64,000 bases of DNA, from positions 2,852,001 to 2,916,000 of the forward strand of contig NC_016041.1 in the NCBI RefSeq assembly GCF_000226565.1, in the 5' to 3' direction. The DNA comes from Glaciecola nitratireducens FR1064 (GTDB lineage: Bacteria; Pseudomonadota; Gammaproteobacteria; Enterobacterales; Alteromonadaceae). Position numbers and translations under genes: made by a program. The notes beneath the pieces were generated by a model that ran no database searches, was not told where the DNA came from, and saw nothing but the letters and a program-made list of their open reading frames with translations. Within the stretch, counting starts at the first letter, position 1; each line of letters opens with the position of its first letter. Of the stretch, positions 1-9,332 are shown in pieces.

Positions 1-242
1 ATGGTTTGCGCACCGACTTTAAAGGCGATACTTTTGAAGGCAGTCAATACCTACTTGCATGGGCTGATAAGCTTTCAGAGCTGAAAACCGTATGTCACTG
101 CGGACGCAAAGCAAATTTTGTGGCACGTCTCGACATCAACGGCGATCCTATTTCTGAGGGCGCTCAGGTGGACGTGGGCGGCAATGAGAAATATGTGTCC
201 TTGTGCCGCAAACACTTCACAGAAAAAGTGCCGCTTTTGTAG
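1..242 (+). CDS. tdk: Thymidine kinase, C-terminal part (partial at left edge)
   Basis: The frame is open from the window edge and ends at a TAG at 240-242, giving about 80 residues. The visible part starts GLRTDFKGD, followed by the [15 protein letters not shown] segment and a C-terminal [13 protein letters not shown]. These are the lasso-side and zinc-binding end of type II thymidine kinases: the two cysteines of CHCGRK and the C..H of LCRKH are zinc ligands. The enzyme phosphorylates thymidine to dTMP in the salvage pathway. The N-terminal P-loop half lies outside the window. The match in this conserved end is clear. Confidence 0.93.
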   Translation, partial: GLRTDFKGDTFEGSQYLLAWADKLSELKTVCHCGRKANFVARLDINGDPISEGAQVDVGGNEKYVSLCRKHFTEKVPLL

Positions 243-276
243 CATTAGTAGCGCTAGTAGCGCTAGTAGCGTTAAT
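241..276. repeat. Four imperfect 9-bp tandem repeats
   Basis: Directly after the tdk stop, the unit AGCGCTAGT is repeated with small variations about four times (AGCATTAGT, AGCGCTAGT, AGCGCTAGT, AGCGTTAAT). It is noncoding and probably arose by replication slippage. The rest of the 243-424 gap is AT-rich with no recognisable RNA or terminator. Confidence 0.7.
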
Positions 277-424
277 ATCATTCAAATTTATCAATTAACC
301 CAAATAAAACAAAGTTCGCTGATGTCCGATTATCGTCTAGTATGTAGTTTAGCAATTGAATGTTTTATCAATTCAGTGCTTCTCAATGTAACTACTTTTA
401 CACGCTGACAATAAGGGACATCAC

Positions 425-1645
425 ATGGACTTTTCGCACAATGCAAAAACGCAAGATTATCTCACTCGAATTCGCGATTTCTTAAGCACCCACGTTGCCC
501 CAATTGAACAGCAGGTATATCAAGAATTAGCCGAGCTGAATCCAACAGGCGATTGGACAACTTGGAAAGTACATCCGGCTATAGAGCCCCTTAAAGAGAA
601 AGCAAAAGAAGCAGGTCTATGGAATCTTTTTCTGCCCGATGCTGAGCTTGCGCAAGGCTTAACAACACTCGAATATGCTCCGCTTGCTGAAGAGACAGGA
701 CGTTATGTTTTTGCACCCGAAATTTTTAACTGCAACGCGCCCGACACTGGCAACATGGAAGTGTTGTATCACTTTGGTAATAAACAGCAGCAAGATAAAT
801 GGCTTACACCGCTATTAACCGGTGAAATACGCTCCGTGTTTGGCATGACAGAACCTGATGTAGCATCATCTGACGCTACCAACATGGCGGCTACTATTGA
901 GTTAGACGGCGATGAATTAGTATTAAATGGCAAAAAATGGTGGACCACTGGACTAGGCCACCCAAATGCAAAAGTGTGCATATTCATGGGGCTGTCAAAC
1001 CCTGAAAACGACAAGCACAACCAGCACAGTATGGTCCTTGTACCGCTGGACACAGCGGGTATAGAAATCAAAAGAATGCTCACAGCCTACGGCGACTATG
1101 ATGCGCCATTCGGTCATGGTGAAATGCATTTCACCAACGTGAGAGTACCAAAAGAAAACCTATTAGTTGGCATGGGCAAAGGCTTCGCCATCGCTCAAGG
1201 ACGCTTAGGCCCGGGCCGCATTCACCATTGCATGCGAGCAATTGGTGCTGCAGAAAAAGCCCTCGAATTAGCGATTAAGCGTGGTTTGTCCCGCGTTGCG
1301 TTCGGCTCACCAATTATCAAGCTAGGCGGTAATGGTGAACGCATCGCAATGGCGAGAATGAAAATTGAACAGGCTCGCTTGCTAACACTTCAAGCCGCTT
1401 GGAAAATTGACAATTTAGGCGTCAAAAATGCCATGGTTGATATTTCTGCGATAAAAGTTGTGGTGCCACAAATGATGGAAGAAGTGGTTGATATGGCGAT
1501 TCAAATTCACGGTGGTGCAGGCATGTGTGAAGACTTCCCATTAGCTCGCTTTGCTGCTGGTGCACGTTCATTACGACTAGCCGATGGCCCTGATGAAGTG
1601 CACATGGGCATGGTCACGCGCTTAGAGCTGAAGAAATACAGATAA
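425..1645 (+). CDS. Acyl-CoA dehydrogenase (ACAD10/11-like)
   Basis: A 406-residue cytosolic flavoprotein that would oxidise an acyl-CoA at the alpha-beta bond. It has the usual three-part ACAD layout: an N-terminal helical domain (about 1-130), a beta-barrel middle with the FGMTEPDVASSDATN FAD-binding signature near residue 140, and a C-terminal helical domain ending in the IQIHGGAGMCEDFPLAR and RLADGPDEVHMGMV segments. The start has a GGGACATCACATG context. It overlaps the next gene by one base (TAATG at 1643-1647), so translation is probably coupled. The neighbour is an APH-fold kinase, and in mammalian ACAD10/ACAD11 these two domains are fused. This suggests a role in 4-hydroxyacyl-CoA breakdown rather than ordinary beta-oxidation; that role is inference. 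Confidence 0.9.
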   Translation: MDFSHNAKTQDYLTRIRDFLSTHVAPIEQQVYQELAELNPTGDWTTWKVHPAIEPLKEKAKEAGLWNLFLPDAELAQGLTTLEYAPLAEETGRYVFAPEIFNCNAPDTGNMEVLYHFGNKQQQDKWLTPLLTGEIRSVFGMTEPDVASSDATNMAATIELDGDELVLNGKKWWTTGLGHPNAKVCIFMGLSNPENDKHNQHSMVLVPLDTAGIEIKRMLTAYGDYDAPFGHGEMHFTNVRVPKENLLVGMGKGFAIAQGRLGPGRIHHCMRAIGAAEKALELAIKRGLSRVAFGSPIIKLGGNGERIAMARMKIEQARLLTLQAAWKIDNLGVKNAMVDISAIKVVVPQMMEEVVDMAIQIHGGAGMCEDFPLARFAAGARSLRLADGPDEVHMGMVTRLELKKYR

Positions 1646-2715
1646 TGACAGACAAGATTATTGATAAAGCGGGAGCCGTTCGCCCTGGTGAAGAGCTTCC
1701 CGTTGCCTCTCTAGTGGAATGGATAAATATTCATATTCCTGATTTAAAAGGCACACCGACCGTTACACAATATTCAGGAGGCGCTTCTAACTGGACATAC
1801 TGTCTCGACTTTGAAAACAAGTCGGTCATTCTGCGCCGCCCGCCCGCAGGCACCAAAGCGAAAGGCGCACACGACATGGGTCGTGAGTACCGCCTGCAAA
1901 AAGCATTGCAGGAGGTATATCCCAAAGTACCTGAAATGTTGGGATATACTGATGACGAGTCGGTTATTGGTGCAGAGTTTTACATTATGCAAAAGTTTGA
2001 CGGCATCATTCCTCGTCAAAATATGCCCAAAGGCTTTGTCATTTCTGCAAAGGATACCCGAAAACTCTGTGAATCGGCACTCGACGGTTTAATAGAACTT
2101 CACAACGTGGATTACAAAGCCGCCAACCTAACGCACATCGGCAAAGGTGAAGGCTATACACAGCGACAAATTTCAGGCTGGACTGGGCGCTATCAAAAAG
2201 CAAAAACGTGGAATGTACCCAAAGGCACGAAAGTGACCGATTGGCTTGCTAACAACATTCCTAAAGATGAAAAAATTTGCATTACTCACAACGATTATCG
2301 CTTTGATAACCTAGTACTGAATGCGCAAAACCCTCAAGAAATTATCGGTGTTTTGGATTGGGAATTGGCTACTTTGGGCGATCCCCTCATGGACTTAGGC
2401 AACAGCCTCGCATACTGGGTTCAGGCAGATGATGACTGGCTTGCGAGAAGCACTAGGCGCCAGCCAACACATTTGCCTGGCATGATGACACGTAAAGAAG
2501 TGATTCAGTATTATTGCGACAAACAAGGTTTAAAAACGGAGGATTTTGCTTTTTATGAAGTGTACGGTCTGTTTCGTTTAGCCGCGATTGTGCAGCAAAT
2601 TTACTATCGTTATCATCACAAACAAACACGCAACCCTCAGTACAAAAATCTGTGGGTATTTGTACACTACTTGCTGCACCGCTGCAGAAAAATCATTAAT
2701 AAAAACAATAAATAG
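1645..2715 (+). CDS. APH-fold phosphotransferase, ACAD10/11 kinase-like
   Basis: A 356-residue aminoglycoside-phosphotransferase/choline-kinase fold protein. A glycine loop (YSGGASNWTY, residues 43-52) precedes the ATP-lysine region (VILRRPP). The catalytic loop is ITHNDYRFDN (H215, D217, N222) and the metal-binding DWE is at 238-240, followed by LATLGDPLMDLG. This is the family of the ACAD11 kinase domain and of LvaA from levulinate catabolism, which phosphorylates 4-hydroxyacyl-CoA. It is translationally coupled to the acyl-CoA dehydrogenase upstream and followed 8 bases later by an SDR. Antibiotic resistance is unlikely in this context. The substrate is inferred from neighbours and homologues. 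Confidence 0.88.
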   Translation: MTDKIIDKAGAVRPGEELPVASLVEWINIHIPDLKGTPTVTQYSGGASNWTYCLDFENKSVILRRPPAGTKAKGAHDMGREYRLQKALQEVYPKVPEMLGYTDDESVIGAEFYIMQKFDGIIPRQNMPKGFVISAKDTRKLCESALDGLIELHNVDYKAANLTHIGKGEGYTQRQISGWTGRYQKAKTWNVPKGTKVTDWLANNIPKDEKICITHNDYRFDNLVLNAQNPQEIIGVLDWELATLGDPLMDLGNSLAYWVQADDDWLARSTRRQPTHLPGMMTRKEVIQYYCDKQGLKTEDFAFYEVYGLFRLAAIVQQIYYRYHHKQTRNPQYKNLWVFVHYLLHRCRKIINKNNK

Positions 2716-2723
2716 AGAGCCTT

Positions 2724-3482
2724 ATGTCATCCACCCTTAGACAAAATATTTTAATCACCGGTGCGAGCTCTGGTTTAGGCAAAGGCATGGCGGTACTTTA
2801 TGCGAAAATGGGGCGTAACCTCGCCTTGTGCGCAAGACGCGTAGACCGCCTAGAAACGTTAAAAGCAGAGCTGGAAGAAGTTAACCCCAATATCACCGTT
2901 TTGATAAAGTCACTAGATGTGAATGATCACGATGCCGTGTTTACTGTTTTTAACGAATTCAAACAGGAAATGGGCTCCCTCGACCGCGTTATTGTCAACG
3001 CAGGCATGGGCAAAGGTGCATCAATTGGTACCGGCTATTTTAAAGCTAATAAAGAAACCGCGATCACCAATTTTGTATCGGCAATTGCACAATGCGAAGC
3101 CGCTGTTGAAATATTCAGAGAGCAAAACTCAGGTCACCTTGTTACTATTTCATCTATCAGTGCTGTGCGCGGGTTTCGCCGAGCGCTTACCGTTTATGCG
3201 GCGACAAAAGCTGCGATTACCTCACTATCAGAAGGTATTCGCATTGATCTGATGCGCACACCAATCAAAGTATCGACCATCCACCCCGGCTTCATTCGCA
3301 GCGAAATTAACGAGAAAGTAGAAAAAGTCCCGTTTATGGTCGACACCGAAACAGGCTGCAAAGCAATTATTAAAGCGATTGAAAAAGAAGGCGGAAATAG
3401 TTATGTTCCCGCGTGGCCTTGGGCTATTCTTAATCGGATTATGCGCGTGGCTCCTTTATCGTGGCTAGCGAAGATGAGCTAG
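2724..3482 (+). CDS. Short-chain dehydrogenase/reductase (SDR)
   Basis: A classical SDR of 252 residues. The nucleotide-binding TGASSGLG is at 12-19, NAG near 92-94, and the catalytic set is Ser143/145, Tyr158 and Lys162 (YAATK). The IHPGFIRSEI segment after the active site is typical. An AGAGAGCC purine-rich site precedes the ATG. It is the third gene of the acyl-CoA dehydrogenase-kinase operon, so it probably oxidises or reduces a hydroxy/keto intermediate of that pathway. The C-terminus (WPWAILNRIMRVAPLSWLAK) is amphipathic and may touch the membrane. Confidence 0.9.
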   Translation: MSSTLRQNILITGASSGLGKGMAVLYAKMGRNLALCARRVDRLETLKAELEEVNPNITVLIKSLDVNDHDAVFTVFNEFKQEMGSLDRVIVNAGMGKGASIGTGYFKANKETAITNFVSAIAQCEAAVEIFREQNSGHLVTISSISAVRGFRRALTVYAATKAAITSLSEGIRIDLMRTPIKVSTIHPGFIRSEINEKVEKVPFMVDTETGCKAIIKAIEKEGGNSYVPAWPWAILNRIMRVAPLSWLAKMS

Positions 3483-3563
3483 CGAGAATACTCAGTGAAG
3501 CGCAATATCGGTGCATAAACGGTAAATAAGCTCAACTAATAATAATTATAAAGAGACGTCAAT

Positions 3564-4436
3564 TTGCAAGATACTATTTTCACGCAAGTTCTGCTGCCTG
3601 CCATACTCGGCGTTATCATGTTTGGTATGGGTTTGAGCCTCGTAAAAGAAGACTTTATTCGTATTGCAAAAGTGCCAAAAAGCGTTGCTGCGGGTTTACT
3701 TGGACAGGTCATATTGTTACCTCTATTTGCCTTTGCTTTGGTGACCGCATTTTCGGCACCAATAGAAATTGCGATTGGTTTAATGATTTTAGCGGCCTGC
3801 CCAGGCGGCACAACATCAAACCTGATCAGCCACATTGCCCGCGCTAATTTGGCGCTATCGGTGAGCTTAACCGCAATCACTACCGTGATTTGTGTTATCA
3901 CTACGCCATTTTTGATTAAGTTTTCAATCAATCACTTTACACAAAGCGATACCACTGAATTCTCACTCATTGGTATTTCGATGAAGCTAGTTATTTTGCT
4001 AATCGTGCCGATTTCTTTAGGTATGCTGCTGCGCCACTTCTTCTCAAAAGTAGCTAGGCGGGCAGAGCCGTTTTTTAGACATTTTTCAACAATATTCATG
4101 TTGATGCTCATTGTGGTCATTGCCTATCAAGAAAGAGAAATGATGCAGGCATCCTTTCCCGACATCTTCTATATTACGTTTAGCTTGAATATTGGTGCGA
4201 CGATAATGGGCGTGCTGCTAGCTAAAGCCTTCTCTTTGTCTAAAAAAGATGGCCTAACGCTAGGTATTGAAATTGGCACACAAAACGCGTCAATGGCTAT
4301 GCTGATTGCTATTACCTTTATCGAAAATAGTGCCTATAGCATTGCCGCTGGCATTTATGGCGTCACCATGTATCTTGGCGCGTTTTTATTAGTGGGTTAT
4401 CATAAGATGACGTTGGCACCTGCAGTAGCAGACTAG
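3564..4436 (+). CDS. BASS-family sodium symporter (bile acid:Na+ type)
   Basis: A 290-residue inner-membrane protein with about nine to ten hydrophobic segments. The AACPGGTTSNLISHIARANLALSVSLT region (about residues 74-100) and the EIGTQNASMAMLIA region (about 229-242) are the two helix-crossover, sodium-binding signatures of the bile acid:sodium symporter family. The start is TTG, chosen because an AAGAGACG ribosome site lies just upstream and the first hydrophobic helix begins correctly from it. It probably imports an organic anion with sodium. Its position just after the acyl-CoA operon (82-base gap) hints at a carboxylate substrate, but this is not proven. Confidence 0.88.
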   Translation: MQDTIFTQVLLPAILGVIMFGMGLSLVKEDFIRIAKVPKSVAAGLLGQVILLPLFAFALVTAFSAPIEIAIGLMILAACPGGTTSNLISHIARANLALSVSLTAITTVICVITTPFLIKFSINHFTQSDTTEFSLIGISMKLVILLIVPISLGMLLRHFFSKVARRAEPFFRHFSTIFMLMLIVVIAYQEREMMQASFPDIFYITFSLNIGATIMGVLLAKAFSLSKKDGLTLGIEIGTQNASMAMLIAITFIENSAYSIAAGIYGVTMYLGAFLLVGYHKMTLAPAVAD

Positions 4437-4576
4437 CAAAGCACAAAGGCATCACTTAAACGACTCAATTAATATCGGCGGAACCCACTATGAACGGATT
4501 GAAGCTCATTAGAATTAGAAAATCCAGTGACTATAGCTGTGTTTCATTGAATAAAAACACAAGCTCAAAGGGCATC

Positions 4577-6217
4577 ATGCATACCAAGTTCCTTGCTGCT
4601 TTGTGGGTCCTTCTCGTTACTTTACCCGCAATTTCTCTCGCTTCAGCCCCTCTAAATGATGGCATTATTTTAACAGCGGATATAAGCGAAACGGAGCCTA
4701 CTCGCTTTGACGCACTTGCCACCAAACAGCTTATGCAAAAAGCGCTACGTACTTTCTATACGCCCGGTATGTCTGTTGGAGTCGTTCATAAGGGCAAGCT
4801 TATTTTCTTAGAAAGTGCGGGATTGCGTAATATTGCAGACAATAGCCGCGTTACCCCTGAAACCTATTTTCGACTCGCTTCCACTAGCAAAGCATTCACC
4901 GCCGCTGCGATTGGCATTTTAGTCGATCAAGGCAAGCTCACTTGGACCGATAAGGTCACACAGTATCTGCCCAACTTTCAAATGCAGGACGCTTGGGTAA
5001 CGCGTGAGTTCACCATTAAAGATTTGCTGGTACATCACAGCGGCTTGGTTTCTGGCGCTGGTGACAGCATGATTTGGCCAGAGCCCTCAGGCTTCTCACG
5101 CAGCGAAGTCATACACAACCTGCGCTACTTAACGCCACAAACCAGCTTTAGATCACAGTACGCATATAGCAACGTGCTGTACATTAGCGCTGGAGAGATT
5201 ATCGCCAAAGTGTCTGGTATGAGCTACGGTGATTTCGTTGAAAAATTCATTTTTAACCCTCTTGATATGACCTGTTTCGCTGGCGACATTCCGGCAAAGA
5301 AATTAAACAATACGGCAATGAGTTATGCGCATAATGATGAAAAAGGTGTTTATGCAATCCCCAGAAACAGCATTCAGCAAGCACAGCAAATGTCTGTTGC
5401 CGCAGGGGGAATTGTTTGCAACGCCAAGAGCATGAGTAATTGGGTTAAAGCGCATTTAGCACCTGACACCCTGCCGTTTTCGAGGGATGTATTGGATGCA
5501 CTTTGGTCACCAAACACAATTCTCGATGTAAGCGACAGTGAGGAAGCGCTAGACGGTACTTTATTCAATACTTATGGCTATGGCTGGCGCATTGCCGACA
5601 TGCATGGCTACAAGCTGGTTTCGCACACAGGCACACTCTCCGGTTATCAAGCTTATGTGGCCTTGCTACCGGAACTCGAGGTAGGCGTTGTTGTATTAAA
5701 TAATGGGTCTAATTACGGAGCTCGTTCCTCAGTGATGCAGCACATTTTGAAATCATTCATTCCAATCCAAAGGCTCCCTGACACAACGCCTAATGATTGG
5801 GTTCAGGCCTTCTTCGATCTACAGGCGGAGCAGGAAGCTGAGTATTTTGCCAATTACCAGCCCGTGCCTGAGCCTTCGCTACCGATGCGAGTGAGTCAGC
5901 AACAATTAATTGGCAATTATCAAGATACCTGGTTTGGCAGTATGAAAATTACGGCACCTGAAACAGCGAAAGGCCGGCTTAATGAAGGTACTTTGCGCAT
6001 AGAATCTGAACGCATGATCACGCTCAAGGGCAGCGTCACTCCTTACGAAGGAAACCGCTTCAAAGTAGAATGGGACAATAAAAACGCGGCTTCAGATGCC
6101 TTTCTGATAATCGAAACTAATTTTAAAAATGAAGTGACCGGTTTGAAAATGCATCCCTTCGTTGCCGCAGAAAAGGAGCGGCACGAATATCGCGACATGC
6201 ATTTCTTAAAGCAATAA
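4577..6217 (+). CDS. Secreted beta-lactamase-family serine hydrolase
   Basis: The class C beta-lactamase/DD-peptidase fold is clear: SxxK motif STSK (residues 102-105), YSN (197-199) and a C-terminal HTG box (SHTGTLSGY). The last 150 residues resemble the DUF3471-type tail of esterase/peptidase members. I chose the ATG at 4577 over the in-frame ATG at 4490 because AAAGGG sits at the right spacing and a good signal peptide (FLAALWVLLVTLPAISLASA) follows at once. The longer version would bury that signal peptide. The length of 546 residues exceeds real AmpC enzymes, so an esterase or peptidase acting in the periplasm is more likely than antibiotic resistance. Confidence 0.87.
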   Translation: MHTKFLAALWVLLVTLPAISLASAPLNDGIILTADISETEPTRFDALATKQLMQKALRTFYTPGMSVGVVHKGKLIFLESAGLRNIADNSRVTPETYFRLASTSKAFTAAAIGILVDQGKLTWTDKVTQYLPNFQMQDAWVTREFTIKDLLVHHSGLVSGAGDSMIWPEPSGFSRSEVIHNLRYLTPQTSFRSQYAYSNVLYISAGEIIAKVSGMSYGDFVEKFIFNPLDMTCFAGDIPAKKLNNTAMSYAHNDEKGVYAIPRNSIQQAQQMSVAAGGIVCNAKSMSNWVKAHLAPDTLPFSRDVLDALWSPNTILDVSDSEEALDGTLFNTYGYGWRIADMHGYKLVSHTGTLSGYQAYVALLPELEVGVVVLNNGSNYGARSSVMQHILKSFIPIQRLPDTTPNDWVQAFFDLQAEQEAEYFANYQPVPEPSLPMRVSQQQLIGNYQDTWFGSMKITAPETAKGRLNEGTLRIESERMITLKGSVTPYEGNRFKVEWDNKNAASDAFLIIETNFKNEVTGLKMHPFVAAEKERHEYRDMHFLKQ

Positions 6218-6299
6218 CAATCAAATCTTAGCAAGCAGCACATGAGTTTACGATGAATTCCACTCTCAGGCGTTCATCCTATACATTAAGGGACTGCCG

Positions 6300-8051
6300 C
6301 TAGTCTTGTTTATCCTCTTCAAACAGCTGCTGCAGTTCTTCTCTGCCTTGCTTCGTCTTTTTTATCATATCATTGAGGCCAAGGTTTTCTTTTATTACAC
6401 GGTCGAGCATTTTGTTGTCGTGCTCAGAAAAAATTGTGGCCATGCCGTCGGCTTGCCCTTGTGTATAGCCATAGGCTTTGAGCACTTCTTTTGATGCAGA
6501 CAATGCACTGTCAAAAATTTCACGGACAAAGTAGCTCACTCCCAGTTTAGACAATTCAATAGCATGCATTCGATTACGCGCCCGAGCAACTATTTTCACC
6601 TTTGGATATTCGTGTTGGACCAGCTTTACAAGCTCGGTAATTTCCTCGGCGTTGTCTATCGCAACTAGCAATACCCTGGCGCTTTCGATGCCGGCTTTCT
6701 TTAAGAGGTCAATACGCGTGGCATCACCAAAATACACCTTATTGCCAAACTGACGAACAAACTCGATGTGTTCTGCATCTTTGTCCATGGCCGTAAAAGG
6801 AATGCTGTTGGCTGCCAAAATACGCCCCGTAATTTGACCAAAACGACCAAAGCCTGCAATGATTACCTTGGGCTCAGAGGTATCCGTGAAAGAGTCGTAA
6901 ACTGCGGGACAATTTTTAGTGTTGAAGAACAGACTATAAACAATCACTGCGGGTGAAGTGAGGGCCATAGATAAGCCGACAATCAGGTTCACTTGACCGG
7001 CAATAGAGGCGTCCAAAACCGTATTCGACAGGGCTAGCGTCATTACCACGAAAGCAAATTCACCGCCTTGTGATAGCATGATTGCAATGCGCATCGAATC
7101 GGTCGATCTTTCTTTAGACACACGTAAAATAGAAAAGATAATCGCCGCTTTCACAATAACTAGCAGTATACTCATGCTCACAATGAAAACAGGTTCATTA
7201 AACAGTAGCTGCAGGTCCAAGTTCATCCCAATCGCAATGAAAAAGAGTCCTAACAATAAACCTTTAAAGGGTTCAATTTCCGTTTCGAGCTGATGCTTAA
7301 AGCTACTGTCCGCAAGTAAAATGCCAGCAATGAATGCCCCCATGCCCATCGATAGCCCAACTTGGTCCATTGCCATACCGGTCACTAACACAATAAATAA
7401 CGCAGCTGCTGTCATCACTTCGGAGCTGCCATAGCGCGCTACCACCCTCAGCAATGGGTTAACTAGAAAGCGTCCCACTAGTAATACGCCAACAACAGCG
7501 CCCACACTGATGTACCAAGCTGGCGCTGATTCAGTTTGTGCCGAACCGAGCGCTGCTACTAGAAGCAAAATGGGGATAACGGCAACGTCTTGCATCAATA
7601 AGATTGAAAAGCCTTTCTGGCCTGGCAGAGTATGCAGTATCCGTTGTTCGTTCATTAATTGAATAGCGAATGCCGTGGAAGAAAGCGCTAAACCAAGCCC
7701 AATCACTAAGCTAGCGGCAAAATTAATACCCACTACGTAGTGACAAAATAAACCAATCGCTGCCGCTGATATCAATAACTGCGAACCACCAATAAAAACA
7801 ATTTGATTGCGCATGCGCCAAAGTGTCGCGGGTTCAAGTTCTAAACCAATCACGAACAACAGCAGCACAACACCTAGTTCGGCAAAGTGTAAAATAGTGT
7901 AGGGATCGCTAACGAGATTGAATACAGAAGGGCCAATCACGACGCCGGCAATCAGATAGCCGAGAATGGCGCCGAGTTTAAACTTTTTGAATAAGGGAAC
8001 AGCAACTAGCGTAGCGCCTAAAAATATCGCGACAGAGCTCAATAAACTCAT
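6300..8051 (-). CDS. KefB/KefC-like monovalent cation:proton antiporter (CPA2)
   Basis: A 583-residue protein. The first 385 residues hold about twelve membrane helices with the CPA2 exchanger pattern (GYLIAGVVIGP; GLALSSTAFAIQLM; GAFIAGILLADSSF; MLSQGGEFAFV). Residues about 400-520 form a cytosolic RCK/TrkA-N domain with the Rossmann GFGRFGQ motif, and a short charged tail follows. It exchanges K+ (or Na+) for protons across the inner membrane, and nucleotide or glutathione adducts usually gate such RCK domains. No KefF/KefG partner lies nearby. It converges with the beta-lactamase-family gene. Confidence 0.92.
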   Translation of the reverse strand: MSLLSSVAIFLGATLVAVPLFKKFKLGAILGYLIAGVVIGPSVFNLVSDPYTILHFAELGVVLLLFVIGLELEPATLWRMRNQIVFIGGSQLLISAAAIGLFCHYVVGINFAASLVIGLGLALSSTAFAIQLMNEQRILHTLPGQKGFSILLMQDVAVIPILLLVAALGSAQTESAPAWYISVGAVVGVLLVGRFLVNPLLRVVARYGSSEVMTAAALFIVLVTGMAMDQVGLSMGMGAFIAGILLADSSFKHQLETEIEPFKGLLLGLFFIAIGMNLDLQLLFNEPVFIVSMSILLVIVKAAIIFSILRVSKERSTDSMRIAIMLSQGGEFAFVVMTLALSNTVLDASIAGQVNLIVGLSMALTSPAVIVYSLFFNTKNCPAVYDSFTDTSEPKVIIAGFGRFGQITGRILAANSIPFTAMDKDAEHIEFVRQFGNKVYFGDATRIDLLKKAGIESARVLLVAIDNAEEITELVKLVQHEYPKVKIVARARNRMHAIELSKLGVSYFVREIFDSALSASKEVLKAYGYTQGQADGMATIFSEHDNKMLDRVIKENLGLNDMIKKTKQGREELQQLFEEDKQD

Positions 8052-8176
8052 TTATGGTCCTTGATGGAGAATGTGGAGCCCTGTATTTCAAATCGAAACC
8101 TAGAAGCTTTCAACACAGTATAGTCAACATAGCGTTTTTATAACACTGTTGTTGATCATTCACTACGCCTAAGTTC

Positions 8177-9175
8177 TTAGTTTGGAAAATAGATATAGCT
8201 CACCGCGATGTAGGCAAAATATCCGAGCAACAAAAGGCCACCTTCAACTCGGCTGAGCTTGCGGCCACTGAGTAGGAAGATATACAGTAAAATAGATGAG
8301 CCTAGCATGACCCATTGGTCAAAGGTTATGACTCTTCCTGCAACAGCAATAGGCTGTAAAATTGCAGACACACCAAGTATGCCCAATAGATTAAAAATGT
8401 TGCTACCAAGAATATTGCCAATCGCTACATCTGCATGTTTGCGAAAGGCTGCGATAACTGAAATTGTCAGTTCAGGTAAGGAGGTTCCCACCGCCACTAA
8501 TGTTAGTCCAATCACAGCCTCTGACACACCCAATCCAATGGCAATACCAACAGCGCCTTTGAGTAAAATCTGGGAGCCTGCTATCAGCAGTGCTAAACCG
8601 CCTATCGTTTCAGCAACAGTCCAAATAATCGCTTTAGGTTTTACGGCTATCTGAGTTATCTCATCCTCAGTTACCTCATCCTCAGTTATCTCATCCTCAA
8701 GCACGTGAGCCAAAGGCATGTTTGCTTTTTTCTCAGTACGATAAGCCCAAATCAAATAGCCAACGAGCGCACTTAATAGAATAGTGGCGTCAATCCAGCT
8801 TAGGCTGCCGTCAAGCACAATTAACATAAATAGACAGCTTGAAGCCATTACCGCCACAGCATCACGGCGAAGTGACAATGCTGAAATAAAAAGCGGCGTA
8901 ATAGCAGCACAGAGTCCTAAAACTAATAGAATATTCGCAATATTACTGCCAACAACGTTGCCAATAGCAATATCAGGCTGCCCGCTTAACGCTGCACCAA
9001 CCGACACGACAAGTTCTGGCATTGAAGTGCCAAAACCAACAATCACGAGTCCGGTAAGTAGCGGTGATATACCCGCTCGCATAGAAATACCAAGCGCGCC
9101 TCGAATTAGGAAGTTGCCACCAACAGTAAGCAGTCCAACTCCCAAAATGAGATAGAAAACATCTAGCATAAGCAC
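8177..9175 (-). CDS. CaCA-family Na+/Ca2+ antiporter (YrbG-like)
   Basis: A 332-residue inner-membrane exchanger made of two inverted halves. Each carries an alpha-repeat: VGFGTSMPELVVSVGAALSG...IAIGNVVGSNIANI in the first, and VAVGTSLPELTISVIAAFRK...VAIGNILGSNIFNLL in the second. The two halves are joined by an acidic cytosolic loop, EDEITEDEVTEDEITQ, which is encoded by a 15-bp tandem DNA repeat and could bind Ca2+ or simply be disordered. It probably moves calcium or sodium outward. A second ATG two codons in (9169) is also possible as start. Confidence 0.92.
   Translation of the reverse strand: MLMLDVFYLILGVGLLTVGGNFLIRGALGISMRAGISPLLTGLVIVGFGTSMPELVVSVGAALSGQPDIAIGNVVGSNIANILLVLGLCAAITPLFISALSLRRDAVAVMASSCLFMLIVLDGSLSWIDATILLSALVGYLIWAYRTEKKANMPLAHVLEDEITEDEVTEDEITQIAVKPKAIIWTVAETIGGLALLIAGSQILLKGAVGIAIGLGVSEAVIGLTLVAVGTSLPELTISVIAAFRKHADVAIGNILGSNIFNLLGILGVSAILQPIAVAGRVITFDQWVMLGSSILLYIFLLSGRKLSRVEGGLLLLGYFAYIAVSYIYFPN
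8656..8700 (-). repeat. 15-bp tandem repeat inside the CaCA antiporter gene
   Basis: Three consecutive 15-bp units (TTATCTCATCCTCAG with one-base changes) at 8656, 8671 and 8686 encode the acidic five-residue repeat E-D-E-(I/V)-T in the central loop. The unit is a multiple of three, so copy number can change without breaking the frame. Confidence 0.85.
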
Positions 9176-9332
9176 ACCCTACTTTTCTCATTCATTCAGA
9201 TTATTGTTACTTTAAAAGCCAAATTCCCCACCGACAATAGCGAATATAAACATAGGTCACAACGTATATATGTTCGTTTAGCACGGCTACTAGCCGGTCT
9301 TCCAAAATTCTAGAAACCCGCACTGTTGATTT

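Noticed and set aside
1645-2715. Aminoglycoside resistance gene
   Set aside because: The fold is shared, but the coupled acyl-CoA dehydrogenase and SDR point to acyl-CoA metabolism.
4577-6217. True AmpC beta-lactamase
   Set aside because: The protein is about 150 residues too long, with an extra C-terminal domain, and no ampR-type regulator is adjacent.
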